From contig BROG01000347.1 in the NCBI GenBank assembly GCA_030159075.1, positions 455,501 to 519,500 of the forward strand: DNA of 64,000 nt, written 5' to 3'. This document shows, one piece after another, positions 32,151-43,944 of this stretch (position 1 is the stretch's first letter; each line of letters opens with the position of its first letter). The position numbers and the translations under genes are program-made. The notes beneath the pieces were generated by a model that made no database searches, was not told the origin of the DNA, and saw only the letters and a list, made by a program, of their open reading frames with translations. This stretch comes from Atrina japonica. Lineage: Eukaryota; Mollusca; Bivalvia; Pterioida; Pinnidae.

Positions 32151-32620
32151 AAAGTCCGATTTTGTCGTAGTAGTTTTACTTTGATTAAGAGGTGTATATT
32201 ATCGCATGTTAGCAACCATTAAGTAGTTCTTCAATGACGTGATTTCTTTTTTCACCGAGGGAGAGCTTCCGTTATAGAGAACGTGATCAATTATATCATT
32301 TAAGAATGATAATCTACAATAACATTAGCGGACCGATCTTCCAGGATTTCCCCATTCCCTTCCGGACCTCAAATTAAAGCTAATCCTTGAAATATTAATG
32401 TGTAGGATAAAGTGGACTTCTTAAGAAGCTCCCGTGGAGATCAAGTCTGCTACTGAGAGTTATTGAAACTATTGAATTAATCATATCGACACAATCTCTG
32501 CAATTAACATATGTTTGTTTCTATGTAACATGCACGAGTAATCCATAACGTAAACGCATGCGCACTATTAACATTTCTGTAATGACGTGCAATAGGCTAC
32601 CTGAAGCACCGACACAGATA

Positions 32621-33430
32621 TGTCTTATTAGTGCTTTTATTTATGACATTTTACACTCAATATTTAACTTGATTATCAACGTATACTTATTTTACATCTG
32701 TTATTTGTTTTTATTTATAACATTATTGCCATTTTTATCTCTTACATGTTGACTGGATGTGCATTGTTTTTAATCTATGCACGAAGAAATATGTACGTGG
32801 AATTTACATCTAAGGTCAGTTTATAAAACACAAGATTGCCCCAGAGCTTACGAATTTGACCAAAATTCAAATTTGGGTATCTTTATACATTATTAGCCAG
32901 CGAACCAAACCTAGTGGTAGAGGGTATACAAACACGATATTACCATAAAACAATTATTGTGTATATCAAGTGATAAATATTGTTCACTGGAAGTCGAAAC
33001 ACAATCATTCCACTAGTCGCCGCCATGGCTCTCACCTGGATCCATTGAAACATAAAAACTGATAGGACTTTAACATAACATAACGTTTCAGAAAACATTT
33101 TGGTGACTAAGTTAAGGAATCATGGTTACAAATATGCACTGGCAACGAATATTGGCCAATCTGCGCTATCTCCTAGGCAACGCCTTAATCATATTATATT
33201 TGACACACCAGCAAAAAACAAAACAAATAAACACCAATTAGTAAATATTGCAATCAATAAGTCATTTGTCTCATGTATTGGATTTTGTTCACTTTAAAGA
33301 TATTGTATCACAGTGGCGTCCGCTTCTCTGAACCATGGTACCTCGATAATAATGTCCCATCCCTGTTAAGTGAAACCTCTACAGTGACGTTCTTTCCCTG
33401 ATCCGTCAAACCTCTAACTCCACCCTGATC
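32621..33430. other. Host sequence without a recognisable gene
   Basis: AT-rich, no coding or repeat structure recognised. Confidence 0.5.
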
Positions 33431-34130
33431 TTCACAGTGATGTCCCTGGCTTGTCATACATCCTTTGTGATGTCCCTTTACCTGGCCTGTCATGCATCCA
33501 CAGTTAAGTCCCTTACTCTGGCTTGTCATGCATCCTTAGTGATGTCCCTTACCCTGGCTTGTCATGCATCCTTAGTGATGTCCCTTTACCTGGCCCGTCA
33601 TGCATCTACAGTGATGTCCCTTACCCTGGCTTGTCATACATCCTTAGTGATGTCCCTTTACCTGGCCCGTCATGCATCTACAGTGATGTCCCTTACCCTG
33701 GCTTGTCATACATCCTTAGTGATGTCCCTTACCCTGGCCCGTCATGCATCCACAGTTAAGTCTCTTACCCTGGCTTGTCATACATCCTTAGTGATGTCCC
33801 TTTACCTGGCCCGTCATGCATCCACAGTTAAGTCCCTTACCCTGGCTTGTCATACATCGTTAGTGATGTCCCTTTACCTGGCCCGTCATGCATCCACAGT
33901 TAAGTCCCTTACCCTGGCTTGTCATACATCCTTAGTGATGTCCCTTACCCTGGCCAGTCATGCATCCACAGTTAAGTCTCTTACCCTGGCTTTTCATACA
34001 TCCTTAGTGATGTCCCTTTACCTGGCCTGTCATGCATCCACAGTTAAGTCCCTTACCCTGGCTTATCATACATCCTTGGTGATGTTCCTTACCTTGGCTT
34101 GTGATACACACTTACTGTGTTATCCCGACC
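33431..34130. repeat. 36-bp minisatellite, often in 72-bp pairs
   Basis: The unit is GATGTCCCTTACCCTGGCTT followed by GTCATACATCCTTAGT. Alternate units differ (TACATCCTTAGT against GCATCCACAGTT), giving a 72-bp higher-order unit. As 36 is divisible by three, a 262-codon frame stays open (12-residue units such as MSLTLACHASLV). That frame is a consequence of the repeat, with no evidence of a gene. Confidence 0.95.
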
Positions 34131-34229
34131 TTGATCCAACTCGGCGATCAGGTAAATGGTATCTATTCAGTGGGCAACCTCTAGTTGGCCAGGGAGGAAG
34201 TGTTACAAAAAACGAAAGAAATTAATACA

Positions 34230-37200
34230 TACATGTAGTTTTCTTTACAAAAATTACATAATTTCCAGAAAAAATCAAACAAATTTTACACTTTTCTTGG
34301 CGATTGTTCTCGATTAGTTATCTAACTGTAATTTTACACTAGAACATTGATAAAACGTTTTTGTCACAGTCAGCGGTGCTTGTGTGAGAGAGAAATATAC
34401 ATGTACATGTACTTGATAAGTTTGAAACCGATCCTGGTTTTTAAAACTAAAATAAAGTCTAGTCAAAATCAGTCAACGCGTTGTTGTTTGTTACCTATTG
34501 ATATGTGTGATCTCTAGTGCAGAAATCCTATATATTATTTTGTTTCTCAATGGTTCATAACAGCTTAAAGCTTATGTAATGCATGGGTACCTTACTGGGT
34601 TACAAAGGGAAACAGTTCAGTGGGACTTCGCCGAAAGACCACACTTAGCTTTAGAGGTCACCCCGCGTTTACACTTTATCAGCCAATTAGGAGGTCGTAA
34701 TTAGAGACTATCCAATGTATTTGATTTCCAGTAGCAAATTGTACATGTGGTTGAAAAATGGATTAAAATATTTAGACATAAACCAAATCCTAATAGTTTG
34801 TAAATACAGCTGTAGTATTTATTATCTCCAGACATTGGATACGAATGTGATGACAAATAGCGTGTGGCGATTATTTAAAAATCAGCTTATGTGCTCAGAT
34901 CACGACTTATGCATTTTAAAGGCATTTAAAAAGAAGTTCGATCATTAGGCAATTCAATTTTTTTTTAATTTTCAGATGTAGACCAGATAGATTCCAGATT
35001 TTTAAAGATAATGATATTGTACATTATCAACTAACAAATAATGTGCTCTGTGAAATACGACGAATTCTTATCTAGGTACAACAGTCGAATCTATTTCTAA
35101 TTTGACCCAATAAAGTCCAAGTTAATGGGGTTAATGTAGCCTTTGTATGATAAGTAAAATCGGATTCTAGGTAAAATACTGTTAATAATTATTTCACTAA
35201 TAATAGATAGGTCTGTCCCGTATCCAGATGTAATATTTTCAGGGACCAAATACCTTCAGTGGCGTAGCTGGGTCCAGAAAAGTGGGAGACACACCCGTTC
35301 AAAATATTGAGAATGTATTACAGGAGCGGATCCAGAAATTTTCAAAGAAGGCGTACTTTTATTTTTTGTGTTGTGTGTGTGTGAAAATGTTACATTTTTT
35401 ATGCATTGTTGTAAGAAGCAAATTAAAAGGTGATTTATAAGGGGTTAGGTTTGAGGCTGATGAAATCAATTAAACTTGTTTATACTTTACAAATTAGAAT
35501 TTAAACTTAAATTAAAACTGTTTGAGCATACCTCATGCAGAGTGGTGGTTTCCAATCAATTAAACCTTAAATAAAGTCGCTGAGCGAAATTTGATAAATT
35601 TTATTTTACACCTATTATATCAGCTTTAGGCGGCACTCTCTCCCTCATCACTACACATATTTCTAAGTGATGGATTCAATGTGGGGTAATATTTCATTAG
35701 GGGTAGGGTTTTACGTATCTCTCAGACAGTTTTTTAAAAAATTGGAATCCCTTTTTCTGCGCCCAGACGCGAAAATACGCATAGGAACCCGCTAATAAAC
35801 CACTTTGATTATCCTTCTCAATAGAAGGTTGGATCAACCAAAAAGTTACTGAAACCGGGACAGACTTTTGGCCTAGTCCTCGATACAATGATTTATAACC
35901 TCTTTATCGTTAAAAATATCGTTGATGGATTAATTCGGAAGCCCGATGGCTGCCCCGGTACCTACGCCTACATACATGTAATGTGTAAATAATTGGTAAG
36001 ATATAACTTACATTTTGGTACGATGCAAAATTTGCCAAGTTCACAAATAAATTTTCATATTCATACAAGCCGAGGAAAAGAAAACGAAAATTTCTTTACC
36101 AAATGATGGGAGACAGGGATATTGTTTTGGTCAAGTGTAGCGGGGTGCGAAAATTGTAACTATTGCTAAAAATAAATAAATGAATAAATAAATAAAGTAT
36201 TTTAAAAAATGTGACTGTATGATAAAAGAAATTTCGTCAAAAAGTGGGGGGGACAAACATACTTGTGCAGAAAGTTATACGTTGGCGAAAGGTGCTCTCG
36301 CGATCGAAGTATGGAGCGCATAAAACGGACAAACCCCACAACCCTTAAGTCTTTGTCGACTTATTTCGTCAATATATTAAGTTGAAAATAAGTAAATACT
36401 TTTGAAAACAAATTTCCCGATTGTTAACGTTCGATTTGCTTGACCAAAACATAGACATATTAATTACGAAATTTAAAGTCTGTTGGTGCAGCGTGGATAC
36501 CTCAAAACTTCACGTTAACAAAAGTAAATATTTTATTTTTTGAAACGTTTAAGAATATCATAATATTTTCATATCAAGACTGCATTATTTCAATCAAGTT
36601 CTAAAAGCACATCTATTTTCTTTTTTGAAATCCAGAAACATCAGGATTTCCGTCCAAGGGGGAAACCCTATACTGACTTTTTGTACGGAGAAAAAATAAT
36701 ATGCTAGGGCGCTTTTTCTCCCCGGGGGTGAAATCTGACCGGGCCCGTTTTTCCGGGTGTGTGTGTGTGGGGGGGGGGGGGTGTCTGCTTCAACATCAAC
36801 TGAGACAGTAATAATAACGGAAATATCCGAATTTAACATTACTCATTTATACCATGGATGCCATAAAGCTGTCATCGTAACTTTTAAACAAGTTTTGAAT
36901 TCGAGAAGAAAAAATAATAATAATGCTTTTGTTTGTTGTTTTAGAAACAAAGTTTATTTGTTATTAATAAATAGTGATAGTTAGATGAGATATTTGTTTG
37001 AATATATAAAATCTAAAGGGATGTTGATAGTTCCTTCATTGTTACCAGGTTGGTTATTGTCAATTTGATGATAAAAACAAGTGTTGACAAGACATGTATA
37101 TAGGAAAACGAATAGTTATGTAAAATATACACAGACAAACACAAAACAGATAATGTAGCAATTCTGTACACATACTATAATCAACAAGTATAGAGTATCA

Positions 37201-37285
37201 AATAATACATATTTTATTAAAGTACATATTTGTATATGAACATGTATTTAAATTGTGGATATAGAATGGACCGGATACGAGCACA
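34230..37285. other. Host sequence without a recognisable gene; fragments of dispersed repeats
   Basis: No coding region is supported. Around 35255-35345 (GGCGTAGCTGGGTCCAG, then GGAGCGGATCCAGAAATTTT) the sequence resembles ends of interspersed elements seen elsewhere in the window. A G-rich run is at about 36770-36781. Confidence 0.45.
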
Positions 37286-37290
37286 AGTAC

Positions 37291-37311
37291 ATGTATGTAT
37301 GTATGTATGTA

Positions 37312-37352
<41 letters not shown>

Positions 37353-37613
37353 ATGTATGTATGTATGGATATGTATGTGTATGTATGTATGTGTATGTAT
37401 GTATGTATATGTATGTTTGTATGTATGTATGTATGGATATGTATGTATGTAAGTATGTATGTATGTATGTTTGTATGTATGTATATATGTATATGTATGT
37501 CTGTCTGTCTGTATGTATGTATGTATGTATATGTATGTATGTATGTGTGTGTGTGTATGTATGTATGTATGTATGTGTGTGTGTGTATGTATGTATGTAT
37601 GTATGTATGTATT
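37291..37613. repeat. (TATG)n microsatellite with GT interruptions
   Basis: A tetranucleotide TATG tract of more than 300 bp, with embedded (GT)n and TCTG runs. Long open frames on both strands (Met-Tyr-Val-Cys and Thr-His-Ile-Tyr) are artefacts. Confidence 0.97.
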
Positions 37614-37827
37614 TATTTTTCACTTATATTGAGATGTCACCAGCTTTAAATGCAGTGTTACACATTTTGATCTGTGCTACAGACTGACGCAAATGTAGTA
37701 AGGGAATTAGTATGTTCCTTCAAAGCTGGAAATTTGACTTTGCCTCGAGATTACCCATGTAATATGATAAAGCCTCAAAAGTCGAAAATGCTGGCGAAAT
37801 TCATTGCAACTAATTTGTAACAACCAA

Positions 37828-37932
37828 TACTTACGGAAGAGTATTACTGCCATGTATAAAAAAATTATCTCGAAATTCCGAATTATAATCTTAAAATTTC
37901 GAGGTATTATCTTGAAATTTCGAGATGATTAC
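37828..37932 (+). repeat. Left arm of a distant inverted repeat
   Basis: Contains TATTACTGCCATGTATAAAA, then ATCTCGAAATTCCGA and repeated AAATTTCGAG words. It matches the reverse complement of 40090-40205, about 2.2 kb away. Internally it holds small palindromes built on CGAAATTTCG. Confidence 0.7.
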
Positions 37933-40089
37933 TTTGATTTTCAGAGTGGTTTAATAGATGCCAGAAACCTATATATACGTGAAATCATTGGAATTAATTT
38001 TAATCTTGAACTGAGTCATGGATATTAGTGATGGATATTATAATAGTGATTAATTTTATTTTAGATTAAATTGAACAGGATTGGGCAGCGATTTTAAATA
38101 TTTACATACCGACTGCATTTCCCTTCATTGCAAGTATATAGAGCGATTTGTTGGATTTGTCAGCACATGCAGTCACATGACCCGAGTGTTAACAGCTTTA
38201 CATTTTGGCGTAGGAGTGCATGAATGAATCAATAAAGAATAGAATATCACATATTTACTCCTTATTTATTTAATCGTAAAAGCCATACATTACCACAAAA
38301 CAAAAACAAAAATCGCGCAAAGAAATTTGAAACACAAGATTAAACCCACATCTGTAGCACACTGTACAGCCTACATATCGCCCATATCGCGATATATCTA
38401 GGTCAGGTTATGATGTTATGACCAGAACCATAGACCACAAAAATGAAAGTTCACTTCGTAGTTACAACAGAAAAAAAAAGAGTTAGGCCTATTGCAACTT
38501 TGTCAAGCATCTCTGATAAATAGGTCGATTTGTTTGCCTTCACCGGGTATTCCTATCAGAAACAATTCGTCACTCGCACCGTGTGAAATAGGCCTACTTA
38601 CGCAAGATGCGTACCAATCAGTCGTCATGGTTCCCAGCTGATTGTTAAAACAAATGTCAAATAAAATGGCTACTTTCAGTTGTCATGAATGAATATTAGC
38701 TGTCTCCCATCTCGTAAGTCACACTCAAACTTTCTATGGTATATCCATTAATAATATATCAGAATTCAAATGCTAATTCGTTGTAAATATATTATACAAC
38801 ATACTCATGGGCGCGATCATTTGCATTTTCAGTTCTCTTCTTACACATTTAATCTTCCGGTTACCAAGCAGACGAATATTTTAAAATAACTTCAAAACAA
38901 AGCTGATACTTATTAAAATATTTCCATATCACTAGTTTCTTTCAAAATGATATGAAAATAAGAAAATAAACCTTAATTCCATTTAGTATTTCCGGACAGA
39001 AAAGGGGAACTACTTCTCGTCTCACACAGCTGTTTAGCTGTTACGTCATATGAAAACCTCCCACCGCAAAATAGAATGGATTTCGTAAACATCTGACTAC
39101 AGAAAATGGTAATAAATATAAATATATGGATTGTTTTTCATTTTTTGAAAGCATTGAGTATAAATGCATTGGATTATGGGGAAAAATCAATGTGCAGCAC
39201 AATCCTTAATTTTATCTCATTATCTGGCCAAGAAATTGTATATATCATGTGTATAAAGTAACTATGTTTACTGGTATATTAATTAGTTAAAAGGAACTAC
39301 TCAATGATAGCGAGAAGTTGGACGTCGACATAGCCCTTATATATGCCATCCTTGACCAAAGAGACGATATGGTCATCATCAAAGCAAAGTTTATGTGTTT
39401 GTTTTTATTATCAAAATTATAAAAATATTACACACAAATGAATACACAAACGCACGCGCGAATATCATAGCCTTTGTGTTAACCATCTTTGACTAATGTT
39501 CGGAACAAATTTGGTCTTTATTAATTTAATGTGTTTGTTTAAACGAATGTTTTGAAACGACGAAAATGACCAATTTTGCCTGAATTAGGTATGGAATGAT
39601 GATGTACGAAAATAAACGCAAAGGGTAATAAGAAAAGAATGTATATTAACTGCAAATAGCACGTGTTTATTAGTCACTCGGTAATCTTCGTAAAAAATTA
39701 CCAACAGTTAATTTGCAATGCTCAAAGTAATGGCGGGCAAACAATAAGTGATATTACGAGTTACATTTGGCAAAATTGTTACAGTTTTCCACATGCATTT
39801 GTTATTCTAAACACCAGATGGTCTCTTTGGATTATATATGAGATAAAATATTACATAAAATGGGCATGTAAAATTTTTAACCTACGACAGCTCATATCAC
39901 TTTAAAATAATCAAATTCTAGGTGTTTCTTTTTGTCATAAAAATTATGAAAATATTGCACGTTCGTATGGCGGTGAAGACCTTTTGCACAGAATTACAGT
40001 TATCACAATCTCAACATTCATTCCGATATGTAGAGACAAATATCAAGAAATGTACATATGTACATTAATGTTTTGACGATTAACATTTC
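37933..40089. other. Sequence between the two inverted arms; no recognisable gene
   Basis: If the arms are element termini this would be its interior, but no transposase or other coding region is recognisable. An 80-codon open frame at 39663-39905 has no recognisable motif. Confidence 0.4.
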
Positions 40090-40205
40090 CGTAATTTTTC
40101 GAGATAAAAACTCAAAGTTTCGGGATAACAACTCTATATTTTGGGATAAAAACTCGAAATTTCGAGATATTTTTTTTTACACATAGCGGCAATACGCTTA
40201 CATAA
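40090..40205 (-). repeat. Right arm of a distant inverted repeat
   Basis: Read on the minus strand: GCGTATTGCCGCTATGTGTA, an A run, ATCTCGAAATTTCGAG, then further variants of the same 20-bp word. Pairs with 37828-37932. Confidence 0.7.
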
Positions 40206-40354
40206 ATACTACATAGTAGTTTCTCGGGACACTTGTGTTATTTTTTAAGACACTGAATCGTGATTGTTATTTTTTTCCAACAGCCTGCCCGAAGAAGGAA
40301 CTTTCGAAAATCTAAAACTACTCTCTACTGTAGTTCGGGACTGGGTTTCTCAGA

Positions 40355-40424
40355 CCAGGTAGCTCAGTTGGTAGGGCGTTATTGATAAAAGATACATTAG
40401 TTCGAACCCCAGTCTAGTCCTTCA
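40355..40424 (+). repeat. tRNA-like sequence (pseudo-tRNA or SINE head)
   Basis: Has an A-box-like TAGCTCAGTTGGTAG and a B-box-like AGTTCGAACCCC at the right spacing. The acceptor stem ACTGGG/CCCAGT lies upstream and overlaps the B arm, so a normal cloverleaf does not close. Most likely a decayed tRNA-derived element. Confidence 0.5.
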
Positions 40425-40504
40425 CCATGCTATTCACTCTTACAATTGAATTCCAACTGAAAAAAACTGACGAATTGCATGCGAGTAACCATTGGTCATT
40501 CATG

Positions 40505-40505
<1 letters not shown>

Positions 40506-40550
<45 letters not shown>
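40506..40550. repeat. (GT)n microsatellite
   Basis: Pure GT tract. Confidence 0.95.
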
Positions 40551-40552
<2 letters not shown>

Positions 40553-40559
40553 GAAATAT

Positions 40560-42100
40560 CTAAATAAATAGAAAAGGGGGTGTACACGAAGACGATAGTA
40601 TATCGTCTGTGACCAGGTAACTCTGTTCTAATCTTCTGATAACTTAAGGGTCAAGCAGAGTTTTTGAAAATTGTTTTGGTGCTGTTCGAAATGGAATTAG
40701 ACCTCGTTCACTTGGCTACGTACGGAAGCCGCCGCGAGTATAATATGTGGCGGGCGCCGTACATACGTATACCGGCATGTGTTTGCTGGACACAGATAAA
40801 ATATATTTGATACAAGACTCATATGGATATCCGTACCTCCGTACTTGCGGCGCTAACAGCTTGTAATTAGCAAATAGACTACGTGTATCTTTGTTCAAGC
40901 TTTTCAGCTTTCAGAGGCTCAGGTGGGTTGTCTATTCGGCTCTCCCTGTGGACTTTTATTTTGGTTATAAGGTGGTGACTAATTACGTACAGACGGTAAA
41001 CTGTCAATGTCAAGCTGGGTTCCATTGCTGTGTGACCAGACCACTGCTGTTGAATTATGATACCCTGACTCTCCACCTGATAATGAGGAACGCAGAATGA
41101 CAAAGTCGGAATAATCAAATCGGCCTAATTGTTCAGCACAATGGTTTTTACGTACAAAACCGTGTGAAATGCTTATACTGTAGTGATTATATCAAATAAA
41201 AGCTGCATTTTTTAAAACTTTGATCCACCATTCAACAGTTATATTCGATAAGAAGCGATGAAGCTATTTATTTTGTAAATGAAAAACTACACAGAGTATG
41301 ATATGGACAGAGCATGACAATGTGTTACCGTTCTGCTGTATACAGGTAGAATTTATGATACCTGTCGATTTAGTGATAATTGATCGATTCCCTTTATGGT
41401 CAATCAACAGCTGTATCATCAATATTAATTAGCAAAACATTTTCATGTAAATGCGTCCCAATTTGTGCACAATCGTATAGTGTCCGCGTGTGGCAAAGTG
41501 GTTAGAACATGGTCACACTTTAAATGACGACATATTCTCTCTTGTCTCTAGTCAGCTCGATTTTGGAGTACCGCTGGAATCTGAACTGAATTTTAGAACG
41601 TATTCTCATTTTAATAGCCAACATGCAAATGTAAAATGATCACGGCCATCAGTGTCGATCTTATCACATGCCATAATTATACGATTCGAAAACATTTGAT
41701 CCGCCATTGTTTATACACGTCATACCTGACTTGGAGCACGTATGTGGTTCATAAGTACTATTCACGACTTTGATTCATTTGTCAGGTATAATCTTCACAA
41801 CTGATAACGCTGCTTGACAACTTTTATATCTGCATGACGTACACAATTCAACATACAGGTACAGAAAACCGATATGTTTTTGTTTATATTTACTATTTTA
41901 AGTAATGTCCTGCTTTGAAGTTTTCATCATACATGGAGATGTCACCAGCTATGGGTGTAGTGCTTCAATTTTTGACATGTGCTATGGAGAGAAGTCAATG
42001 TGATTAGTATTAATTTTCCTCCTACTACGGCACGTGCTATTGGGGTTAAAATATCACCAGAAGACTTAGTATGTCAAGTACCTTCCCCTCACGATGCAAA
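40560..42100. other. Host sequence without a recognisable gene; degenerate tRNA-like SINE head at 41479-41583
   Basis: The segment GTGTGGCAAAGTGGTTAGAAC near 41490 resembles the A-box region of the SINE at 27371, and TACCGCTGGAATCTGAAC near 41570 resembles the matching post-B-box end, but the B box itself is lost. No coding region is supported. Confidence 0.4.
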
Positions 42101-42104
42101 GAAA

Positions 42105-42590
42105 ACATAACATCATCAACGTTAATCTGAGATATAAGATAGAATAACATAAATAGGCAAACAGAGTCAACATTTACAACATCAACGTTAAACAGAGCTA
42201 TAGCATAGAATAACATGAATAGCAAACGGAGTCAACATTTACAACATCAACATTAAACAGAGCTATAGCATAGAATAACATAAATAGCAAACGGAGTCAA
42301 CATTTACAACATCAACATTAAACAGAGCTATAGCATAGAATAACATGAATAGCAAACGGAGTCAACATTTACAACATCAACGTTCAACAGAGCTATAGCA
42401 TAGAATAACATGAATATGAAACAGAGTCAACATTTACAACATCAACGTTAAACAGAGCTATAGCATAGAATAACATGAATAGCAAACGGAGTCAACATTT
42501 ACAACATCAACGTTAAACAGAGCTATAGCATAGAATAACATGAATATGAAACAGAGTCAACATTTACAATATGATCATTAAAATGAGTTT
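42105..42590. repeat. 65-bp minisatellite, about seven copies
   Basis: Units contain AACATCAACGTTAAACAGAG, then CTATAGCATAGAATAACATG and AATAGCAAACGGAGTCAACA; spacing 65 bp. Confidence 0.95.
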
Positions 42591-42599
42591 ACAAAGGAT

Positions 42600-43425
42600 A
42601 ACATGAAAAGACAAAGAGTGTTGTTAAAAATGCATTACAAACACTTAATTTTGCACAAAAATATTTGCACTTGATGTGATCAATACACATGATGTGATCA
42701 ATACGAGACGAGTTTGTCTCTACTTATATCCAATATGCATACACGGATATTATATATATATATTACCCTAAATGGTTTTTACAAAAAAAAAAAACAAAGA
42801 AAAAAAACATTTCAATATTTGCGCCATGTTCCCGCTATTGCTGCAACATTTGGAATGACCGAGTTTCTGATGAATTAAACAGTGTGAACATTATAGCTGC
42901 AATTATGTTTCCTCGGCACTTAATCGATATCTTATCTCCCATAGTCTTTTTTTTTACCGTTGACGTCGCAGCTCTACTGGTGATACCATAAGCGTTACGT
43001 CAACGTTAATTGGTGATAGTGGAATTGTGTAACTAGAGTCTGAAATCACCCACCCGAGGAAATGACCAAGTTCAATTTCTATTTCACTAGTCCCCACTGG
43101 TTCCCGAGCGACTAGCCTATAATTTTGCGCTGTGTCTGTCCATCCTTCCGTCCCGCCCACAGTTTCACATACAACACTTCTCCATACACATTTTATTTTT
43201 AGAGTGTCTCCCCTTTGCTGAATTTTTTGTCCGGGCCATATGTAACTTATTCCTTAAAGCTCCCCATATTTGATACAAGTTTATAGACTGTTGCATCCAA
43301 AAATTGTGCTCGTACCACCCTTATGTTTAGAGTTATTGCCTTTTGTTGAGGATTTTATTTGGACGAGCCATAGCCAAGTTATTTCTTCGCCATATTTTGT
43401 GAAAGTATACATCTTCGGTAAACGG
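42600..43425. other. Host sequence without a recognisable gene
   Basis: AT-rich, with a poly-A rich patch at about 42780-42810. Nothing coding. Confidence 0.5.
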
Positions 43426-43427
43426 AG

Positions 43428-43570
43428 GGGGGCTAAACCAACTTAAAACACATATACACACGCCAGAAATGTCAATTTTTAACACTAATGTCTATCTATT
43501 CAAAAAAGTGGGGGGGGGGGCTAATCCCCCACCTAGCCCCCCGGTTCCGACGCCTATACACATGTATGAA
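43428..43570. repeat. Dispersed repeat with G/C runs, copy 1
   Basis: The words GGGGGGCTAAACCAACTTAA, ACACATATACACACGCCAGA and AGTGGGGGGGGG appear here and, in reverse complement, at about 58995-59125. Two copies of one interspersed element in opposite orientation. Confidence 0.75.
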
Positions 43571-43944
43571 ATAAAGTTAAATATTGGCCGATACACGATC
43601 TATTAACCAGGGAAATATATATTTTGCATACAGTATGGATCCTTATGTACTACAGGCTTTTGTTTTGTATGGTGACATGTGTTGAAAAATATATACCGAA
43701 CTGCGTGAGTGGGGAGTGAGCCAACTCTAGTTTACAATTCTTGATTATTAATCGGAAAAATATTTGACCGACATTGGGTCGATACTTTCCAAAATATATT
43801 GCCACTTGCCAAAATTGTTATGTGTTCCTCGAGGTCGAATTTAATCTCTTTAAACGCAAAATGAATGTCTGCACATTGACGGTAGATTACTAGTCGAGTT
43901 TTGTAAAATAATATTACTGTGCCAGTGGAATGAAATAAACCCTA

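Larger units (their letters stand above)
31022..32620 (+). ncRNA. Array of seven kink-turn/SECIS-like hairpins (candidate structured RNA locus)
   Basis: Seven hairpins share ATGA(C), a short helix (mostly GTGC/GCAC), then CGA or TGA, all inside an outer stem. Positions and outer stems: 31023-31059 TTGTA/TACAA; 31212-31257 GGTAG/CTACC; 31715-31756 TAGTTC/GAACTA; 31804-31841 AGCTC/GAGCT; 31926-31970 GGTAGT/ACTGCC; 32225-32267 AGTTCT/AGAGCT; 32576-32618 TCTGT/ACAGA. A 3'-half-like fragment lies at 31326-31342. The outer stems differ in sequence but always pair, which is what selection on RNA structure would produce. I know of no named family that fits. A DNA-level reading (repeated TGACGTG bZIP sites) is possible but would not explain the pairing outer stems. 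Confidence 0.5.

Noticed and set aside
33437..34225. 262-codon open frame on the plus strand
   Set aside because: 36-bp satellite with a period divisible by three; no conserved domain or signal.
37198..37687. Several overlapping open frames on both strands
   Set aside because: All are translations of the TATG/GT microsatellite.
40355..40424. Functional tRNA gene
   Set aside because: A and B boxes are present, but the arms do not close into a cloverleaf and the acceptor stem is not formed at the right place.
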